Shown: positions 1-8,960 of the stretch, piece after piece
Numbering within the stretch: position 1 is the first letter of the stretch
Layout of the letters: the number at the start of each line of letters is the position of its first letter
Source: Candidatus Zhuqueibacterota bacterium
Lineage (GTDB): Bacteria > Zhuqueibacterota > Zhuqueibacteria > Oceanimicrobiales > Oceanimicrobiaceae
Assembly: GCA_029262055.1 (NCBI GenBank)
Contig: JAJDAD010000026.1
Coordinates: forward strand, 1 to 64,000
DNA: 64,000 bases
Direction of reading: 5' to 3'
Made by a program: the position numbers and the translations under genes
Notes under the pieces: generated by a model
Database searches by the model: none
Seen by the model: the letters and a program-made list of their open reading frames with translations, nothing else
What the model was told of the DNA's origin: nothing

Positions 1-719
1 TTTCTGTATTCTACCTCGAGAATGGAAGTGAGCGAATTACCGTATTCGGCGGAAAAACCACCCAGGTGCAAATATATGTCTTCGGTCAGGTTCGGATTAA
101 TTGTACTCAGTCCGCCACCAAAAGCGAGCCGGAAGCGCGATGGGTTGGGTATGACCACGCCGTCAATAATGACTTGGTTTTGATCCGGACTACCGCCGCG
201 CACTGCCAGAAAGCCACTATAATCGCCGCCGCCGGAAACGCCGCTGAAAACCTGTACTGCTTTGACGGGATCATCAAAGGCGCCCGGGATTTGAATAATC
301 TCACGAGCACGCATGCGTTCAACGCCCACTAGCGAAGCTTCAGTGAGGTATTTGTCCCAAAGGCGCTCGGCGGCGATTTCGACGCTTTTGAGTTCTACGA
401 GTGCAGGCTTGAGGGAAAATTCAACAACGGTGGTTCTTTCGCGATTGAGCACAACCCGCTTTTCTTCTCTGGTTTCATAACCAATCCTTGAGGCTCTGAC
501 CGAATAGGTGCCTGCCGGTAAATCAGCCACATGGAAAAATCCACTGGAGTCGGAAACATCGCCTTTCAAAGTGGCGAGAATCTCAATGTTAGCGTTTGAA
601 ACAGGGAGCCCCGTATTAAAATCTAAAACCCGGCCCTCGATTCTGCCATTCTCTGCTACGATGACAGGTGGTGTCACGGTCAGGTTGAGCAGAATGCAGA
701 AGCTACAAATAATTTTCAT
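1..719 (-). CDS. TonB-dependent receptor with carboxypeptidase-regulatory-like domain (partial)
   Basis: The reverse strand is open from an ATG at 719 to the window edge (239 codons), and the ORF track omits it because it has no stop here. The translation starts with a signal peptide (MKIICSFCILLNL), then a carboxypeptidase-regulatory-like beta-sandwich (GRVLDFNTGLPVSNANI, DLPAGTYSVRASRIGY), then the beginning of a TonB plug (AVQVFSGVSGGGDYSG, AVRGGSPDQNQVIIDG). This order is that of FCB-group outer-membrane receptors, which import large substrates using TonB energy. The barrel lies outside the window, so the substrate is unknown. The gene starts 12 nt after the stop of the PD40 lipoprotein gene, so the two probably share a transcript. 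Confidence 0.9.
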   Translation of the reverse strand, partial: MKIICSFCILLNLTVTPPVIVAENGRIEGRVLDFNTGLPVSNANIEILATLKGDVSDSSGFFHVADLPAGTYSVRASRIGYETREEKRVVLNRERTTVVEFSLKPALVELKSVEIAAERLWDKYLTEASLVGVERMRAREIIQIPGAFDDPVKAVQVFSGVSGGGDYSGFLAVRGGSPDQNQVIIDGVVIPNPSRFRLAFGGGLSTINPNLTEDIYLHLGGFSAEYGNSLTSILEVEYR

Positions 720-731
720 CTCTTCGACCCA

Positions 732-2402
732 TTAGTCTGGTAATGAAAGCAAAATTCTCAACACGTAGATTTGACCCTCAAAAGCATAGGTGAGCAGCGC
801 CGCATCTGGTGACCAGGACGGTCCGCTTCCACCTCTGATCAGGAGTCTGTTGTTGGAGCCGTCCTCAGCGGACAGGGCATGAATGCCGCTGCTGCTTTCA
901 GCCGCGATGCTTTCTCCAAACTCCGGGTGAGAGACCGACCAAACCGGATTCCTGAATCCGCCGGGAATCCGGCGCTCCTCCACCACCAGACTCGAATCGG
1001 TGGCGAAGACTTTGAGTGAGCCGCCGGCGTTGCAGACGAAACCGTTGCCTGCCGGCGACCAGCCCGGTTCACGGACGTTTCCCCCGATGAACGGCGTCAG
1101 GTCGACGACATCTCTACTGGCCAGGGTAGATAGAAATATCCGGGAGCCGTCGCCAAAAATCAACAGACTGCCGTCCGGAGAAACAGCGGGATCGTCTACC
1201 GAAATGAAAGCCGGAAAGTTAGAGAACAGCGGCTCCGCCCGCCGACCGGAATAAGTAGCCGTCATGATCGCGTGGCTTTCCAGGGCCGAGTCGGGACGCG
1301 TGCGCGCAAACACAATCGTCTCGCTATCGGGAAACCAATTCGGCGCAACATCTAACTGCAGCATCACATCCTCGGTTATCTGCCGGGTCGAAGAGTCCGG
1401 TAAGCTGAAGACTTCCAGAACAGAGTTCTCGACTATTCCGGTTTGAACGAGCTGATTCTCGCCCGGCGCCCATACCGGATTCGAGGTCGCAATGGCAGTA
1501 GAGTTTAAGATGTTTCCAGTCCGTGCAGACACCCACACACCGGTTGGCGTCAGGTAGGCAATTCGGGCGCCGTCAGTGGACCAGACCGGATTGACGGCAG
1601 AGGTGAGGGTGGGTGTAATTCTGACTTCCAGTGTGTCGCCGATGGCTCGGGTCCAGATGGCGGTGGTATCATTGCGAGTTGAGTAATAGGCAATTGTGGA
1701 ATCAGTGGGGGACCAGCTCGGGCCCCGGTTGTCTGTGCTGTCAGGCGTCAGGGCCAGGGTGCTGTCGCTGTCGAGGTATATAATTTGGATAATTCTGGTT
1801 GTGTCAGTGCGTAGTTCGATTGCCAGTTGGCGGCCGTCCGGGGCCCAGGACGGATGAGAGGCGTCGTCGTTTGAGGTGACCTGCGACGGACTGCCGCCGA
1901 TGGCCGGTACTGTCCAGATGTCACGCCTTCCCGAAGCTCCCGGCACAGAGTAGGCGATCCACTCGCCATCAGGCGACCAGGCCGGATCGTCGGCTTCACG
2001 ATGGTTGGGGGTCAGTATGAATTCATTTCCGCTCGCAAGGTGTACCAGCCACAAATGGCCACGACTGGCGGAACGATAAACCACGCGCGTTGCATCGGGC
2101 GAGAAGGCGAATTGCGTGCCAGAAATATTGTCGCGAATGGTCCCAAACGGCGGTCCGGCCAGGCCGCCTGCAAGCGGCAGGCTGGTTAGTTGAGTGGACT
2201 CTTTCGTGGCTGAGTAGACAATCCTGTTGCCATCCGGAGACCACGCCGGGTCACGCTTGTTTGAGGGAGTAGAGGTCAGGCGGATGGGACGTTCGTCGAT
2301 AACCCTGGAGTCTGACTCCTGGAACTTCAGGTCACAGCCGGAGAGGGTGACCTGCGCCAGAACTGCGCATAGTGACATCGCAGCAAGGTTGACATTCTGC
2401 AT
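732..2402 (-). CDS. PD40/TolB-like beta-propeller lipoprotein
   Basis: This is a 556-residue protein with a lipoprotein signal peptide; the lipobox is LSGC near residue 23. The rest is a row of PD40 repeats, each marked by PxWSPDGxxIxY-type strings (PAWSPDGNRIVY, PVWSTDGARIAYL, PSWSPDAALLTYA), enough for one or two beta-propellers. Such proteins are periplasmic or lipid-anchored and usually serve as binding scaffolds. No catalytic residues are visible. AGGTGGG lies just upstream of the ATG and supports the start. It is upstream of and probably co-transcribed with the TonB receptor, so a role in recognising or handing over the receptor's ligand is plausible but unproven. Confidence 0.85.
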   Translation of the reverse strand: MQNVNLAAMSLCAVLAQVTLSGCDLKFQESDSRVIDERPIRLTSTPSNKRDPAWSPDGNRIVYSATKESTQLTSLPLAGGLAGPPFGTIRDNISGTQFAFSPDATRVVYRSASRGHLWLVHLASGNEFILTPNHREADDPAWSPDGEWIAYSVPGASGRRDIWTVPAIGGSPSQVTSNDDASHPSWAPDGRQLAIELRTDTTRIIQIIYLDSDSTLALTPDSTDNRGPSWSPTDSTIAYYSTRNDTTAIWTRAIGDTLEVRITPTLTSAVNPVWSTDGARIAYLTPTGVWVSARTGNILNSTAIATSNPVWAPGENQLVQTGIVENSVLEVFSLPDSSTRQITEDVMLQLDVAPNWFPDSETIVFARTRPDSALESHAIMTATYSGRRAEPLFSNFPAFISVDDPAVSPDGSLLIFGDGSRIFLSTLASRDVVDLTPFIGGNVREPGWSPAGNGFVCNAGGSLKVFATDSSLVVEERRIPGGFRNPVWSVSHPEFGESIAAESSSGIHALSAEDGSNNRLLIRGGSGPSWSPDAALLTYAFEGQIYVLRILLSLPD

Positions 2403-2886
2403 CTAACCCACCTGCCCAACCGGGCTTTGTTTGACGGACAGCAACTCTCTATGTCTGCAACTCAGCCGAAACATTTGTTGAAATGCAGACTAGTCGCTAT
2501 TAGATATACGAATGAGAGGCCGGCAACCCCCATCTACGCTATGAAAAAAGATCTGTAAGACTGTAAGTCGGTGAAGTGAACGGCACAACCTGGCTTGCTG
2601 TAGAATGTTCTTCTAAAGGTACAAATGATGCTCGGATTTATTTCGCTCTGCATGATCTATTGCACCAGAAGCAACGGCTCATCCTTTCGCCCCAGGTCTT
2701 TGATTTTCGCATGGCTTTTGTTATCTTGGAGGATCAGAAAAAGGCGTTTCCCAATCCTCATGCTTGGTAATCCCAATGGAACAACTCAGTTCCGGAGGCT
2801 GTTGCACTGGTGAAACACGCGGACCGGTTGGCCGTCTCTGCCATAGAGATTGCCGAGCCAATGATGTCAACTGAATGGAATTCTGA
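2403..2886. other. Intergenic region, divergent
   Basis: 484 bases lie between the divergently transcribed PD40 lipoprotein and cytochrome genes. The track shows small ORFs (2576-2770 and 2625-2813 on plus) without a recognisable domain or convincing ribosome-binding site. The region presumably holds promoters in both directions. I could not pick a strong -35/-10 pair. Confidence 0.5.
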
Positions 2887-4143
2887 ATGAAGATAGTGCA
2901 ATACCCCATTTGTGCTGTAATCCCAGTTCTTATTCTCATCGCAAGCCTGGCCTGCAAGGGGCAAGACGCACCGGCAAATAGCGGAAATGTCCAACCACTG
3001 ACCGAACATTGGGAAAAGCCCGTCCCGTTCCAGAAAGTGCCGCGGGGCCTGACCACGCTCTCAGCAGAAGAATGCGGTAAATGTCATGACGAGATCTATT
3101 CGGAGTGGAAAAGCTCTTTTCATGCCCAGGCCTGGCAGGATCCACAGTTTCAGTCAGAGTGGGCGAAAGATGATTCGCTCTGGGTTTGCATAAACTGCCA
3201 CATTCCGATGGTCAATCAGCAGCCGGAGGTCGTTCGTGGAAAGATAGACGGAGACTACTTCCGCCCTGTCAAAGAGAAGAACCCAAGCTTCGATCCGAAG
3301 TTGCGGGGGGAGTCGATCACTTGTGCAGCCTGTCATGTGCGGGACGGGTTCGTCCTGGGACCATACGGAAATCAGGCGGACGCGCCGCATGCCGTGAAAA
3401 AGGACACGGAGCATCTGTCGCGCCAACTTTGCTTCAGTTGCCACAATGTTACCGACGTCTTAAACCCGTCTCTGGTTTGCGTGTTCAACACGGGCAACGA
3501 GTGGCTGGAAGGACCTTACCCAAACGTGCAAAAGGATTGCATCACTTGTCACATGCCCTATGTTGAGCGCCCGCTTTCCACTCTCGGCCCCGCCCGCAAG
3601 ACTCGTAAACATCTTTGGATCGGTTCAGGCATTCCGAAAACCCAGCGGGACCAGATCGAAGGGGGTCCACCGGTGCCCGAATATGTTCGCGGCCTGGATG
3701 TAAAAATAGAAGCTGGTCGAAAAGTGTACCAGCGTGGTAAGCAAGCCTATTTCACGGTTATACTCAGCAACCAGCATGCGGGCCACCTCCTGCCAACAGG
3801 TGATCCTGAGTACTATTATACGCTTCATCTGGACGCGATTGCAGATCGCGAGGATACTCTGGTGACAAAGACGTTCAGGATTGGTCAGGAGTGGGAGTGG
3901 TGGCCCAAAGCCAGGAAGCTGGGCGATAATCGTATCAAGCCCTTGGAGAGTCGCTCTTTTTCCCTGTCATTCGTTATACCATACGAAGCGAACGAGGTGA
4001 AACTGTTGACCCGGTTGATCACGCATCGCATGTCACTTGAGAACGCGAAGTTCAACAGGCTGCTGGCGGGGTATCCGCTGTCTGCGCTCATCTTTGAAGA
4101 TGAGATGGTGGTGTTAAAGAGAAATGGTGGGAATCGACTTTGA
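2887..4143 (+). CDS. Pentahaem cytochrome c lipoprotein
   Basis: This is a 418-residue protein. A lipobox (SLAC, Cys23) follows the N-terminal membrane segment. Five CxxCH haem-binding motifs are visible: CGKCH (63-67), CINCH (101-105), CAACH (146-150), CFSCH (182-186) and CITCH (218-222). The first half therefore resembles the cytochrome c554-type multihaem fold used for electron transfer in the periplasm. The C-terminal ~190 residues have no haem motif and look like a beta-rich domain. No dedicated reductase subunit is adjacent, so the redox partner is unknown. The ATG is taken from the track; its ribosome-binding site is weak. Confidence 0.85.
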   Translation: MKIVQYPICAVIPVLILIASLACKGQDAPANSGNVQPLTEHWEKPVPFQKVPRGLTTLSAEECGKCHDEIYSEWKSSFHAQAWQDPQFQSEWAKDDSLWVCINCHIPMVNQQPEVVRGKIDGDYFRPVKEKNPSFDPKLRGESITCAACHVRDGFVLGPYGNQADAPHAVKKDTEHLSRQLCFSCHNVTDVLNPSLVCVFNTGNEWLEGPYPNVQKDCITCHMPYVERPLSTLGPARKTRKHLWIGSGIPKTQRDQIEGGPPVPEYVRGLDVKIEAGRKVYQRGKQAYFTVILSNQHAGHLLPTGDPEYYYTLHLDAIADREDTLVTKTFRIGQEWEWWPKARKLGDNRIKPLESRSFSLSFVIPYEANEVKLLTRLITHRMSLENAKFNRLLAGYPLSALIFEDEMVVLKRNGGNRL

Positions 4144-4150
4144 AATGACT

Positions 4151-4194
4151 CGCCGGCCAGCAGGCGGAAACTCGCTTCCCCTGCTAACCGGCGG
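4151..4194 (+). terminator. Imperfect hairpin after the cytochrome gene
   Basis: CGCCGGCCAGCAGG pairs with CCTGCTAACCGGCG (6 bp, a two-base mismatch, 6 bp). It lies just after the stop codon but has no T-run, so it could be a 3'-end stabiliser or attenuator rather than a true intrinsic terminator. Confidence 0.4.
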
Positions 4195-4257
4195 TGTAGG
4201 CTCCAATACTTGCCAGAAGCATGTTTTCTGACTTAGGTTGTAGCAACGGAGAAGACC

Positions 4258-4551
4258 TCAGGCGCGGACATCGACCGCAGGTTTGTGATGGCCGTCGGCG
4301 ACCTCTCCCTTGTGGTTGAAAACCTGGGCTGGTCGATCGGTTTCTTCAGTTTCACGAGTTTTTGCGCCAGGTTCCAGTGCGGTTGCTGCCGTGCCCGGGC
4401 TTTCAACAGCTTTCTGTTTCGTCTCTACCTGCTTCAGCGAATCGCCACGATTCTTCTGCAAGGCTGCCGCCTTCTCATCGCCGTCGCCGCTGACCTCCTT
4501 TTGAAATCCCACCGCCGTCGCCGTTTGTGATTGCACACCAGAAACATCCAT
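4258..4551 (-). CDS. Small hydrophilic hypothetical protein
   Basis: This is 97 residues from the ATG at 4551 (MDVSGVQSQTATAV). I prefer that start to the track's GTG four codons upstream because AAAGGTGGAG sits at the right distance. The protein is rich in Glu, Lys, Thr and Ala, has no membrane segment or cysteine, and is probably largely disordered. I do not recognise the family. The short MDxSxxQ-like opening recalls very small motility-type proteins, but that is not enough to name it. The plus-strand ORFs across the same bases have membrane-like compositions typical of shadows. Confidence 0.5.
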   Translation of the reverse strand: MDVSGVQSQTATAVGFQKEVSGDGDEKAAALQKNRGDSLKQVETKQKAVESPGTAATALEPGAKTRETEETDRPAQVFNHKGEVADGHHKPAVDVRA

Positions 4552-4888
4552 ATGAATCTCCACCTTTAGAGTGAGTACTTAAAAAGTTCTTGTTTTGTAA
4601 GTTACGTTTCGGCAATAACTTTCAACATCTTGAATCACGAGAGCCACGGGGCACAGCAGCTCGGTTTTCAGCCCTCCCGCACGTGACAGGCGCATTGAGT
4701 CCGTCAGGTATGTCTGCCAGGGACTGAAGTTGCCAGGAGTCTTCCTGTGTACCAAACCCTCCTCGTCGGCAAAAACACATTCCTGACTTTGCTGAAATAT
4801 TGCGCCTGACAAATGTGTTGACTATGACAATCTGCATCTGAAGCGTTAGCAGAAGTGAGTATGCGTATATCAACCAAGGAGCCAGAAA
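4552..4888. other. Intergenic region upstream of trxA
   Basis: 337 bases between the small hypothetical gene and trxA, transcribed away from each other. Minus-strand ORFs in the track (4579-4812, 4622-4873, 4704-4901) overlap one another in different frames and show no family features. No RNA gene or repeat seen. Confidence 0.45.
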
Positions 4889-5227
4889 ATGGTCCCAACA
4901 CAGACTTATGTCAATCTAACCCAGGCAAATTTCGAGCAGGAAGTACTAGCAAGCTCGCAACCGGTACTCGTGGATTTCTGGGCTGAATGGTGCGGTCCCT
5001 GCCATATGGTCGCACCGGTCATCGAGGAGCTTGCCGATGATTTTCAAGGAAGGGCAAGAATTGCCAAACTCAATATCGATCAAAGTCAGGAAATTGCGCG
5101 AACCTACGATGTTCGTTCAATTCCAACGCTGCTCTTCTTCAAGAATGGCCAGGTAACGGAAAAGACAATTGGTGTGACTTCCAAACAAGCAATCTCTGAG
5201 AAACTCGAGGCCTTAATAGACAACTGA
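4889..5227 (+). CDS. trxA: Thioredoxin
   Basis: This 112-residue protein has the standard thioredoxin length. The active site is WCGPC (residues 34-38), preceded by VLVDFWAE, and the cis-proline motif SIPTLLFF is present near residue 77-84. It reduces cytosolic protein disulfides such as those of ribonucleotide reductase and peroxiredoxins, and is itself reduced by thioredoxin reductase (not in this window). There is no signal peptide, so it is cytoplasmic. The gene stands alone and ends at a clear intrinsic terminator, consistent with a monocistronic unit. Confidence 0.95.
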   Translation: MVPTQTYVNLTQANFEQEVLASSQPVLVDFWAEWCGPCHMVAPVIEELADDFQGRARIAKLNIDQSQEIARTYDVRSIPTLLFFKNGQVTEKTIGVTSKQAISEKLEALIDN

Positions 5228-5252
5228 TCCGATAGAGCTATTCGTCCAGGTT

Positions 5253-5289
5253 GAGCCCGGTAATCTATTGCTGCCGGGCTCTTTTTATT
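5253..5289 (+). terminator. Intrinsic terminator of trxA
   Basis: GAGCCCGG and CCGGGCTC form a perfect 8-bp stem around a 13-nt loop, followed directly by TTTTTATTT. It sits about 25 bases after the trxA stop. Confidence 0.9.
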
Positions 5290-5337
5290 TCACTCAAACA
5301 GACACGCACTGGCAAGGGATAGTCTCCAGCGAGCACC

Positions 5338-6057
5338 CTAAGCCGAGCTGGAGCAAAATCCCCCGCGCGGCTCCTTAAAAGTGACGGAGACAAAACGCGT
5401 ACCCACAGAAAAGAGCGAGTAGCCTTCAAACTGTATCTTGTGCAGGTTGGTGACACGCGCAACGCCTTTCAATAAAGGACCGCTGATCTTGATCAGCATC
5501 GTGTCCTTCAGGCGCTCACTGCACCGGAACCGCATGCCATCCTTCGACAAGTCAATCATCTCACCATCTTTGCCTTTCTGCGGCCAGGTCGTGTAATAAA
5601 GAAACTTACCCGACCTGCTGATGCGGGGAATAGCACGTCGACAGGCCGCATCAAACACCTTGTCCCTAACATAACTCAAAGGGCTTTTGCAGCTCGGGCA
5701 GGACTCTCCGGCGCGAGCTGTCCGCGCTAGCGGCCGTTTACAAAATGGGCAAAAAATCGTGATCAGCGGAGTTTTGTCCGCTGCGCCATATACTTGCTTT
5801 TTGGTGTATCGTTCAAACAGTTGCCGGTCATATTTCTGGCGCGCTTCTGCATCGACGAGGGTTTCATGTGCTTCGTTAAGCACCTGCGCGTTCCAGAGGT
5901 CTCCCCCCAGGTCAGGATGCTGGCGCAATTCCCGCATAAGCGTTTTGTAGCTTGCCCGGATGACCTCGACCGGCGCATCGGGTTGCACCTGCAGAACCCG
6001 GTAGTAGTTACGTCGATTCTTCATACCTCCTATTATCGGCGCTTGATTCGAACGCAT
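5338..6057 (-). CDS. J-domain / zinc-ribbon / PilZ fusion protein
   Basis: This 239-residue protein has three modules. Residues ~15-75 form a DnaJ-type J domain (NYYRVLQVQPDAP, the HPD tripeptide in RQHPDLGG, then LNEAHETLVD.EARQKYD). A CPFC...CPSC zinc ribbon follows near 105-130. The C-terminal ~90 residues are a PilZ domain with both halves of the cyclic-di-GMP signature: RAIPR (RxxxR) and DLSKDG (D/NxSxxG). The combination suggests that c-di-GMP controls recruitment of a DnaK-type chaperone. A second possible start is the ATG 11 codons in (MKNRRNYYRVL), which has GGAGG almost touching it, so I keep the upstream ATG. Confidence 0.85.
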   Translation of the reverse strand: MRSNQAPIIGGMKNRRNYYRVLQVQPDAPVEVIRASYKTLMRELRQHPDLGGDLWNAQVLNEAHETLVDAEARQKYDRQLFERYTKKQVYGAADKTPLITIFCPFCKRPLARTARAGESCPSCKSPLSYVRDKVFDAACRRAIPRISRSGKFLYYTTWPQKGKDGEMIDLSKDGMRFRCSERLKDTMLIKISGPLLKGVARVTNLHKIQFEGYSLFSVGTRFVSVTFKEPRGGFCSSSA

Positions 6058-6170
6058 GACACTGCAAGTCGCGGCAACCTTGCATTAAACAAAGTGGTTG
6101 TCTATCATTCAAAAATATCACACAGTCAGGCGGTGTCAAGAAACGCTAGAGCGAAAAGGAGGAAACAGTC

Positions 6171-8252
6171 ATGCCATCCCCGCTTACCAGGAATATTGCC
6201 ACTTTTGCGTTGGTCTTTTCTCTGTTCTTGCTGTCGGGCGAGTCGGCCTTTCCACAGGCCGGCAAACATCTGCTCGATCCTAAGATTCGGGACGTTTTGC
6301 ACGAAGAACTCAGTGGCGAGCTAGCAAAGGAACATGTCATTCAAATCACCCGGCATCATCGCATTCAAGGGTCAAGAGGCTATCGCGCCGCAGCGAATTA
6401 TGTACTGGATCAACTTCGCAGCTACGGTTTTTCGGAGCAGGACGCCTACATCGAGTCCTTTAAATCCGATGGTAAGGTTCACTACCAAACGTGGCAGTCG
6501 CCATCCGGCTGGGATATAGAGTCAGGCGAACTGCGGATGATTGAGCCGCATGCGGAGCGCATCGTAGGTTACCCGGAAATAGCCATGAGCGTCATGACCT
6601 ATTCAAACTCCGGCGACGTAACCGCGGAGCTGGTCTGGGTTGGCCGCGGCACGGACGACTCCGATTATGCCGGCAAAGATGTAAAGGACAAGTTTGTTCT
6701 GGCTACCGGTTACGGCGGTTCCGTGCACCGGCTGGCGGTACTCAAATATGGTGCGAAAGCAGTTGTTTGCTATCTCGACGACGACCGTGCCAGGGAGTAC
6801 CCGGACATGCTGCAATACACGGGCATGTGGCCCAAGAGCCATGAACTCGACCGGGTCACCTTTGGTTTCAATCTTACCAATCGTCAGGGCGAAAAGCTGA
6901 AGAACCTGCTCGGAACCGGTACAAAGGTGGTGCTGCGAGGACAAGTACAGGGCATCGGGCTGGAGTCATATTTTATGGACGTGGTGGTCGCTCATGTCCG
7001 CGGGACAGAGTTCCCCGACGAGGAGATTGTCTTTACGTCTCACCTGGATCATCCGAAGGAATCTGCAAATGACAATGCCAGCGGCTCCGCGGCCATTTTG
7101 GACATGGCACGCAGCATGCGGAGCTTAATTCGTGAAAATAAAATGGTGCCGCCGAAGCGCTCTCTGCGCTTCTTGTGGGTTCCCGAGTTCTTTGGAACGA
7201 TGGCCTACATTGACGCTCATCCGGAGCTGAAAGGCGCTATCCTCGGCGGCAAGTTTCTGGCCAACCTTAACCTGGATATGGTGGGCGAAAACACCGAACT
7301 TTTGCACTCAAAACTTATCCTCACGCGCACGCCCGACTCGATGCCGTCAGTCCTGAACGATGTGATTGCAAACATGGCTGACATGGTGGACCAGATGGAT
7401 GTGCGTACACCGCGCGGCAGCCTTTCTGCTTTCAATTACCGGGTTACGCCATACAGTGGCGGCAGCGATCACATGATGTTTAATGAGCGCAAAGTGCCCG
7501 GCATCATGTTTTCGCACAGTCCGGATTACACGCACCACACATCAGAGGATACGCCGGACAAAGTCGATCCGGTCGAACTGGAGCGTTGTGAAATGATTGC
7601 TTCCGGCGCTGCGCTCTACCTCGCAAATCTGACTCCGGCACAGGCGCGGAATTTGACCTATCTCGCCTACAGCCAGGCAGCCGGCCGACTGGCGGAAGCC
7701 ATGGGCCTTGCAAGCCAAATGTCTGAATTTGGCGCGCAAAGCACGGTCGAGCAGATGTGGTTTGAAAGTCAGAACATATTGAATCACGCCCTGCAAAGAG
7801 AGTTGGCGACGGTTGCTTCCGTGCTCAACTTCAACTCAGAAAAATCTACTCAGAGTCTAATTCGGACCCTGCAGGAGGAGTTGCGGAATCATCATCGGTT
7901 CTATTCTCAGCAGCTAACGACAAAAGCACATGCCGCCGGAGCCCCGGCCGAAACCTCACCAAAGGCAGAAACGGAAGACCAGCGGGTGCCGGTTCGTCTG
8001 ACGCGCGGGCCATTGGATTTCGGGTTGCCGCAAGGCAAGCTCCCGGAAGCGGAACGAGTCTGGTATACGGGCAAGCAATTCAATCTCAACGGTGATCTGC
8101 GCTTTGAACTGATCAACTTTGTTGACGGGTCAAGATCTGTTTCGGACATAAGAAATGCGCTGAGTGCAGAGTTTTTCCCGGTTTCGCTCAATGTGGTTGC
8201 ACGCTACATCAGCGACTTGGTGAAGGTGGGGGCTTTGCAGTGGCGGGAGTAA
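6171..8252 (+). CDS. Secreted M28-family zinc peptidase
   Basis: This is a 693-residue protein with a signal peptide (FALVFSLFLLSGESAFPQAG). Residues ~120-270 look like a protease-associated insert. The M28 catalytic core then follows with zinc ligands in SHLDHP and NDNASGS, the acidic EFFGT segment, NLDMVGE, and the GGSDHMMF / HTSEDTPDKVD region. Members remove N-terminal amino acids or dipeptides from peptides in the periplasm or outside the cell. The last ~80 residues (DGSRSVSDIRNALS...YISDLVKVGAL) look like a small winged-helix-like C-terminal module. GGAGG lies upstream of the ATG. It has no obvious operon partner. Confidence 0.85.
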   Translation: MPSPLTRNIATFALVFSLFLLSGESAFPQAGKHLLDPKIRDVLHEELSGELAKEHVIQITRHHRIQGSRGYRAAANYVLDQLRSYGFSEQDAYIESFKSDGKVHYQTWQSPSGWDIESGELRMIEPHAERIVGYPEIAMSVMTYSNSGDVTAELVWVGRGTDDSDYAGKDVKDKFVLATGYGGSVHRLAVLKYGAKAVVCYLDDDRAREYPDMLQYTGMWPKSHELDRVTFGFNLTNRQGEKLKNLLGTGTKVVLRGQVQGIGLESYFMDVVVAHVRGTEFPDEEIVFTSHLDHPKESANDNASGSAAILDMARSMRSLIRENKMVPPKRSLRFLWVPEFFGTMAYIDAHPELKGAILGGKFLANLNLDMVGENTELLHSKLILTRTPDSMPSVLNDVIANMADMVDQMDVRTPRGSLSAFNYRVTPYSGGSDHMMFNERKVPGIMFSHSPDYTHHTSEDTPDKVDPVELERCEMIASGAALYLANLTPAQARNLTYLAYSQAAGRLAEAMGLASQMSEFGAQSTVEQMWFESQNILNHALQRELATVASVLNFNSEKSTQSLIRTLQEELRNHHRFYSQQLTTKAHAAGAPAETSPKAETEDQRVPVRLTRGPLDFGLPQGKLPEAERVWYTGKQFNLNGDLRFELINFVDGSRSVSDIRNALSAEFFPVSLNVVARYISDLVKVGALQWRE

Positions 8253-8359
8253 GTCAATGCCGGCTGTTTATGGAACATGGTCTCACGCAGTTCAAGTGCA
8301 AACCGGGATTTGAACAGGGAAGAGGATTTGTAAAGTTGTATGAAAAGTGAAGTCTGGAC

Positions 8360-8508
8360 TGAGCGGCATGCGGGTGGACCCACCCCTGCTTCAGGCTCTA
8401 AGCGAGCCTGAAGCTGTCCCCTCCGAGGATGGGAAAAATCTCCTCCCGGGAGGAGAAAGCCAACGAGCGAAGCTCGGTTGGTAGAGGTGGGTTCTGCGCT
8501 GTGCTGAC
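8360..8508 (+). repeat. Structured direct repeat, copy 1 (upstream of the DUF559 gene)
   Basis: 149 bases that match 8909-9056 almost base for base. The unit is a string of hairpins: GGTGG-CCACC, an 11-bp perfect stem GCTTCAGGCTC / GAGCCTGAAGC (8388-8414), the 16-bp palindrome CTCCTCCCGGGAGGAG (8440-8455), and CCAACGAGC-gaa-GCTCGGTTGG. It ends in TTCTGCGCTGTGCTGAC, about 45 bases before the DUF559 start codon. Confidence 0.9.
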
Positions 8509-8552
8509 AGTCGCAATGCACAAAAAAACGCTAAAACAGAAAACCCATTCCC

Positions 8553-8960
8553 ATGAGGCACAAGATCATCCCCTACCAGCCGCATCTGAAAGAAGTAGCG
8601 AGGAAACTCCGGAAGAACATGACTCTCTCCGAAGCCTTGCTTTGGAATAAACTCAAGCGCAAACAAATGCTCGGCTACGACTTCGACCGGCAGCGGCCCA
8701 TCAACCGTTACGTGGTGGACTTCTACTGCAAGACGTTATTCTTGGCCATCGAAATCGACGGGGAAAGCCACAACCTGGACGGCCGTGACCTTAAGGATGC
8801 GAGACGCCAACGGCGCTTGGAAAGCTTGGGAGTCCGGTTCTTGCGATTTCAGAGCCGGGAGGTTGTTGAGGATATGGACAGTGTTTTGCTGAGAATTGAG
8901 GCGTGGCTTGAGCGGCATGCGGGTGGACCCACCGCTGCTTCAGGCTCTATGCGAGCCTGA
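8553..8960 (+). CDS. DUF559 endonuclease-like protein (Vsr-type fold)
   Basis: This is a 135-residue DUF559 protein. Recognisable features are the opening LRKNMTLSEALLWNKLK, the Q/R-rich strand FDRQRPINRYVVDFYC, the acidic FLAIEIDGESH and the late LRFQSREVVEDMDSVL. DUF559 has the fold of very-short-patch-repair and PD-(D/E)xK nucleases. Here D (VVDFY) and E (IEIDG) are in the expected catalytic positions. DNA cleavage or repair is therefore likely, but no substrate is known. The last ~17 codons lie inside the downstream repeat, and the stop TGA is within that repeat's 11-bp stem. The gene and its two repeats form one 697-bp unit between the M28 and allG genes. Confidence 0.85.
   Translation: MRHKIIPYQPHLKEVARKLRKNMTLSEALLWNKLKRKQMLGYDFDRQRPINRYVVDFYCKTLFLAIEIDGESHNLDGRDLKDARRQRRLESLGVRFLRFQSREVVEDMDSVLLRIEAWLERHAGGPTAASGSMRA

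Noticed and set aside
2576-2813. Two small plus-strand ORFs before the cytochrome gene
   Set aside because: GTG/ATG starts without ribosome-binding sites, overlapping in different frames, and no family resemblance.
4285-4530. Plus-strand ORFs across the small hypothetical gene
   Set aside because: The minus-strand reading has a strong ribosome-binding site and a normal hydrophilic composition; the plus reading is its shadow.
8253-8552. A possible CRISPR array in the hairpin-rich region
   Set aside because: There are only two copies, 148 bp long and separated by a gene; no short repeat-spacer rhythm.
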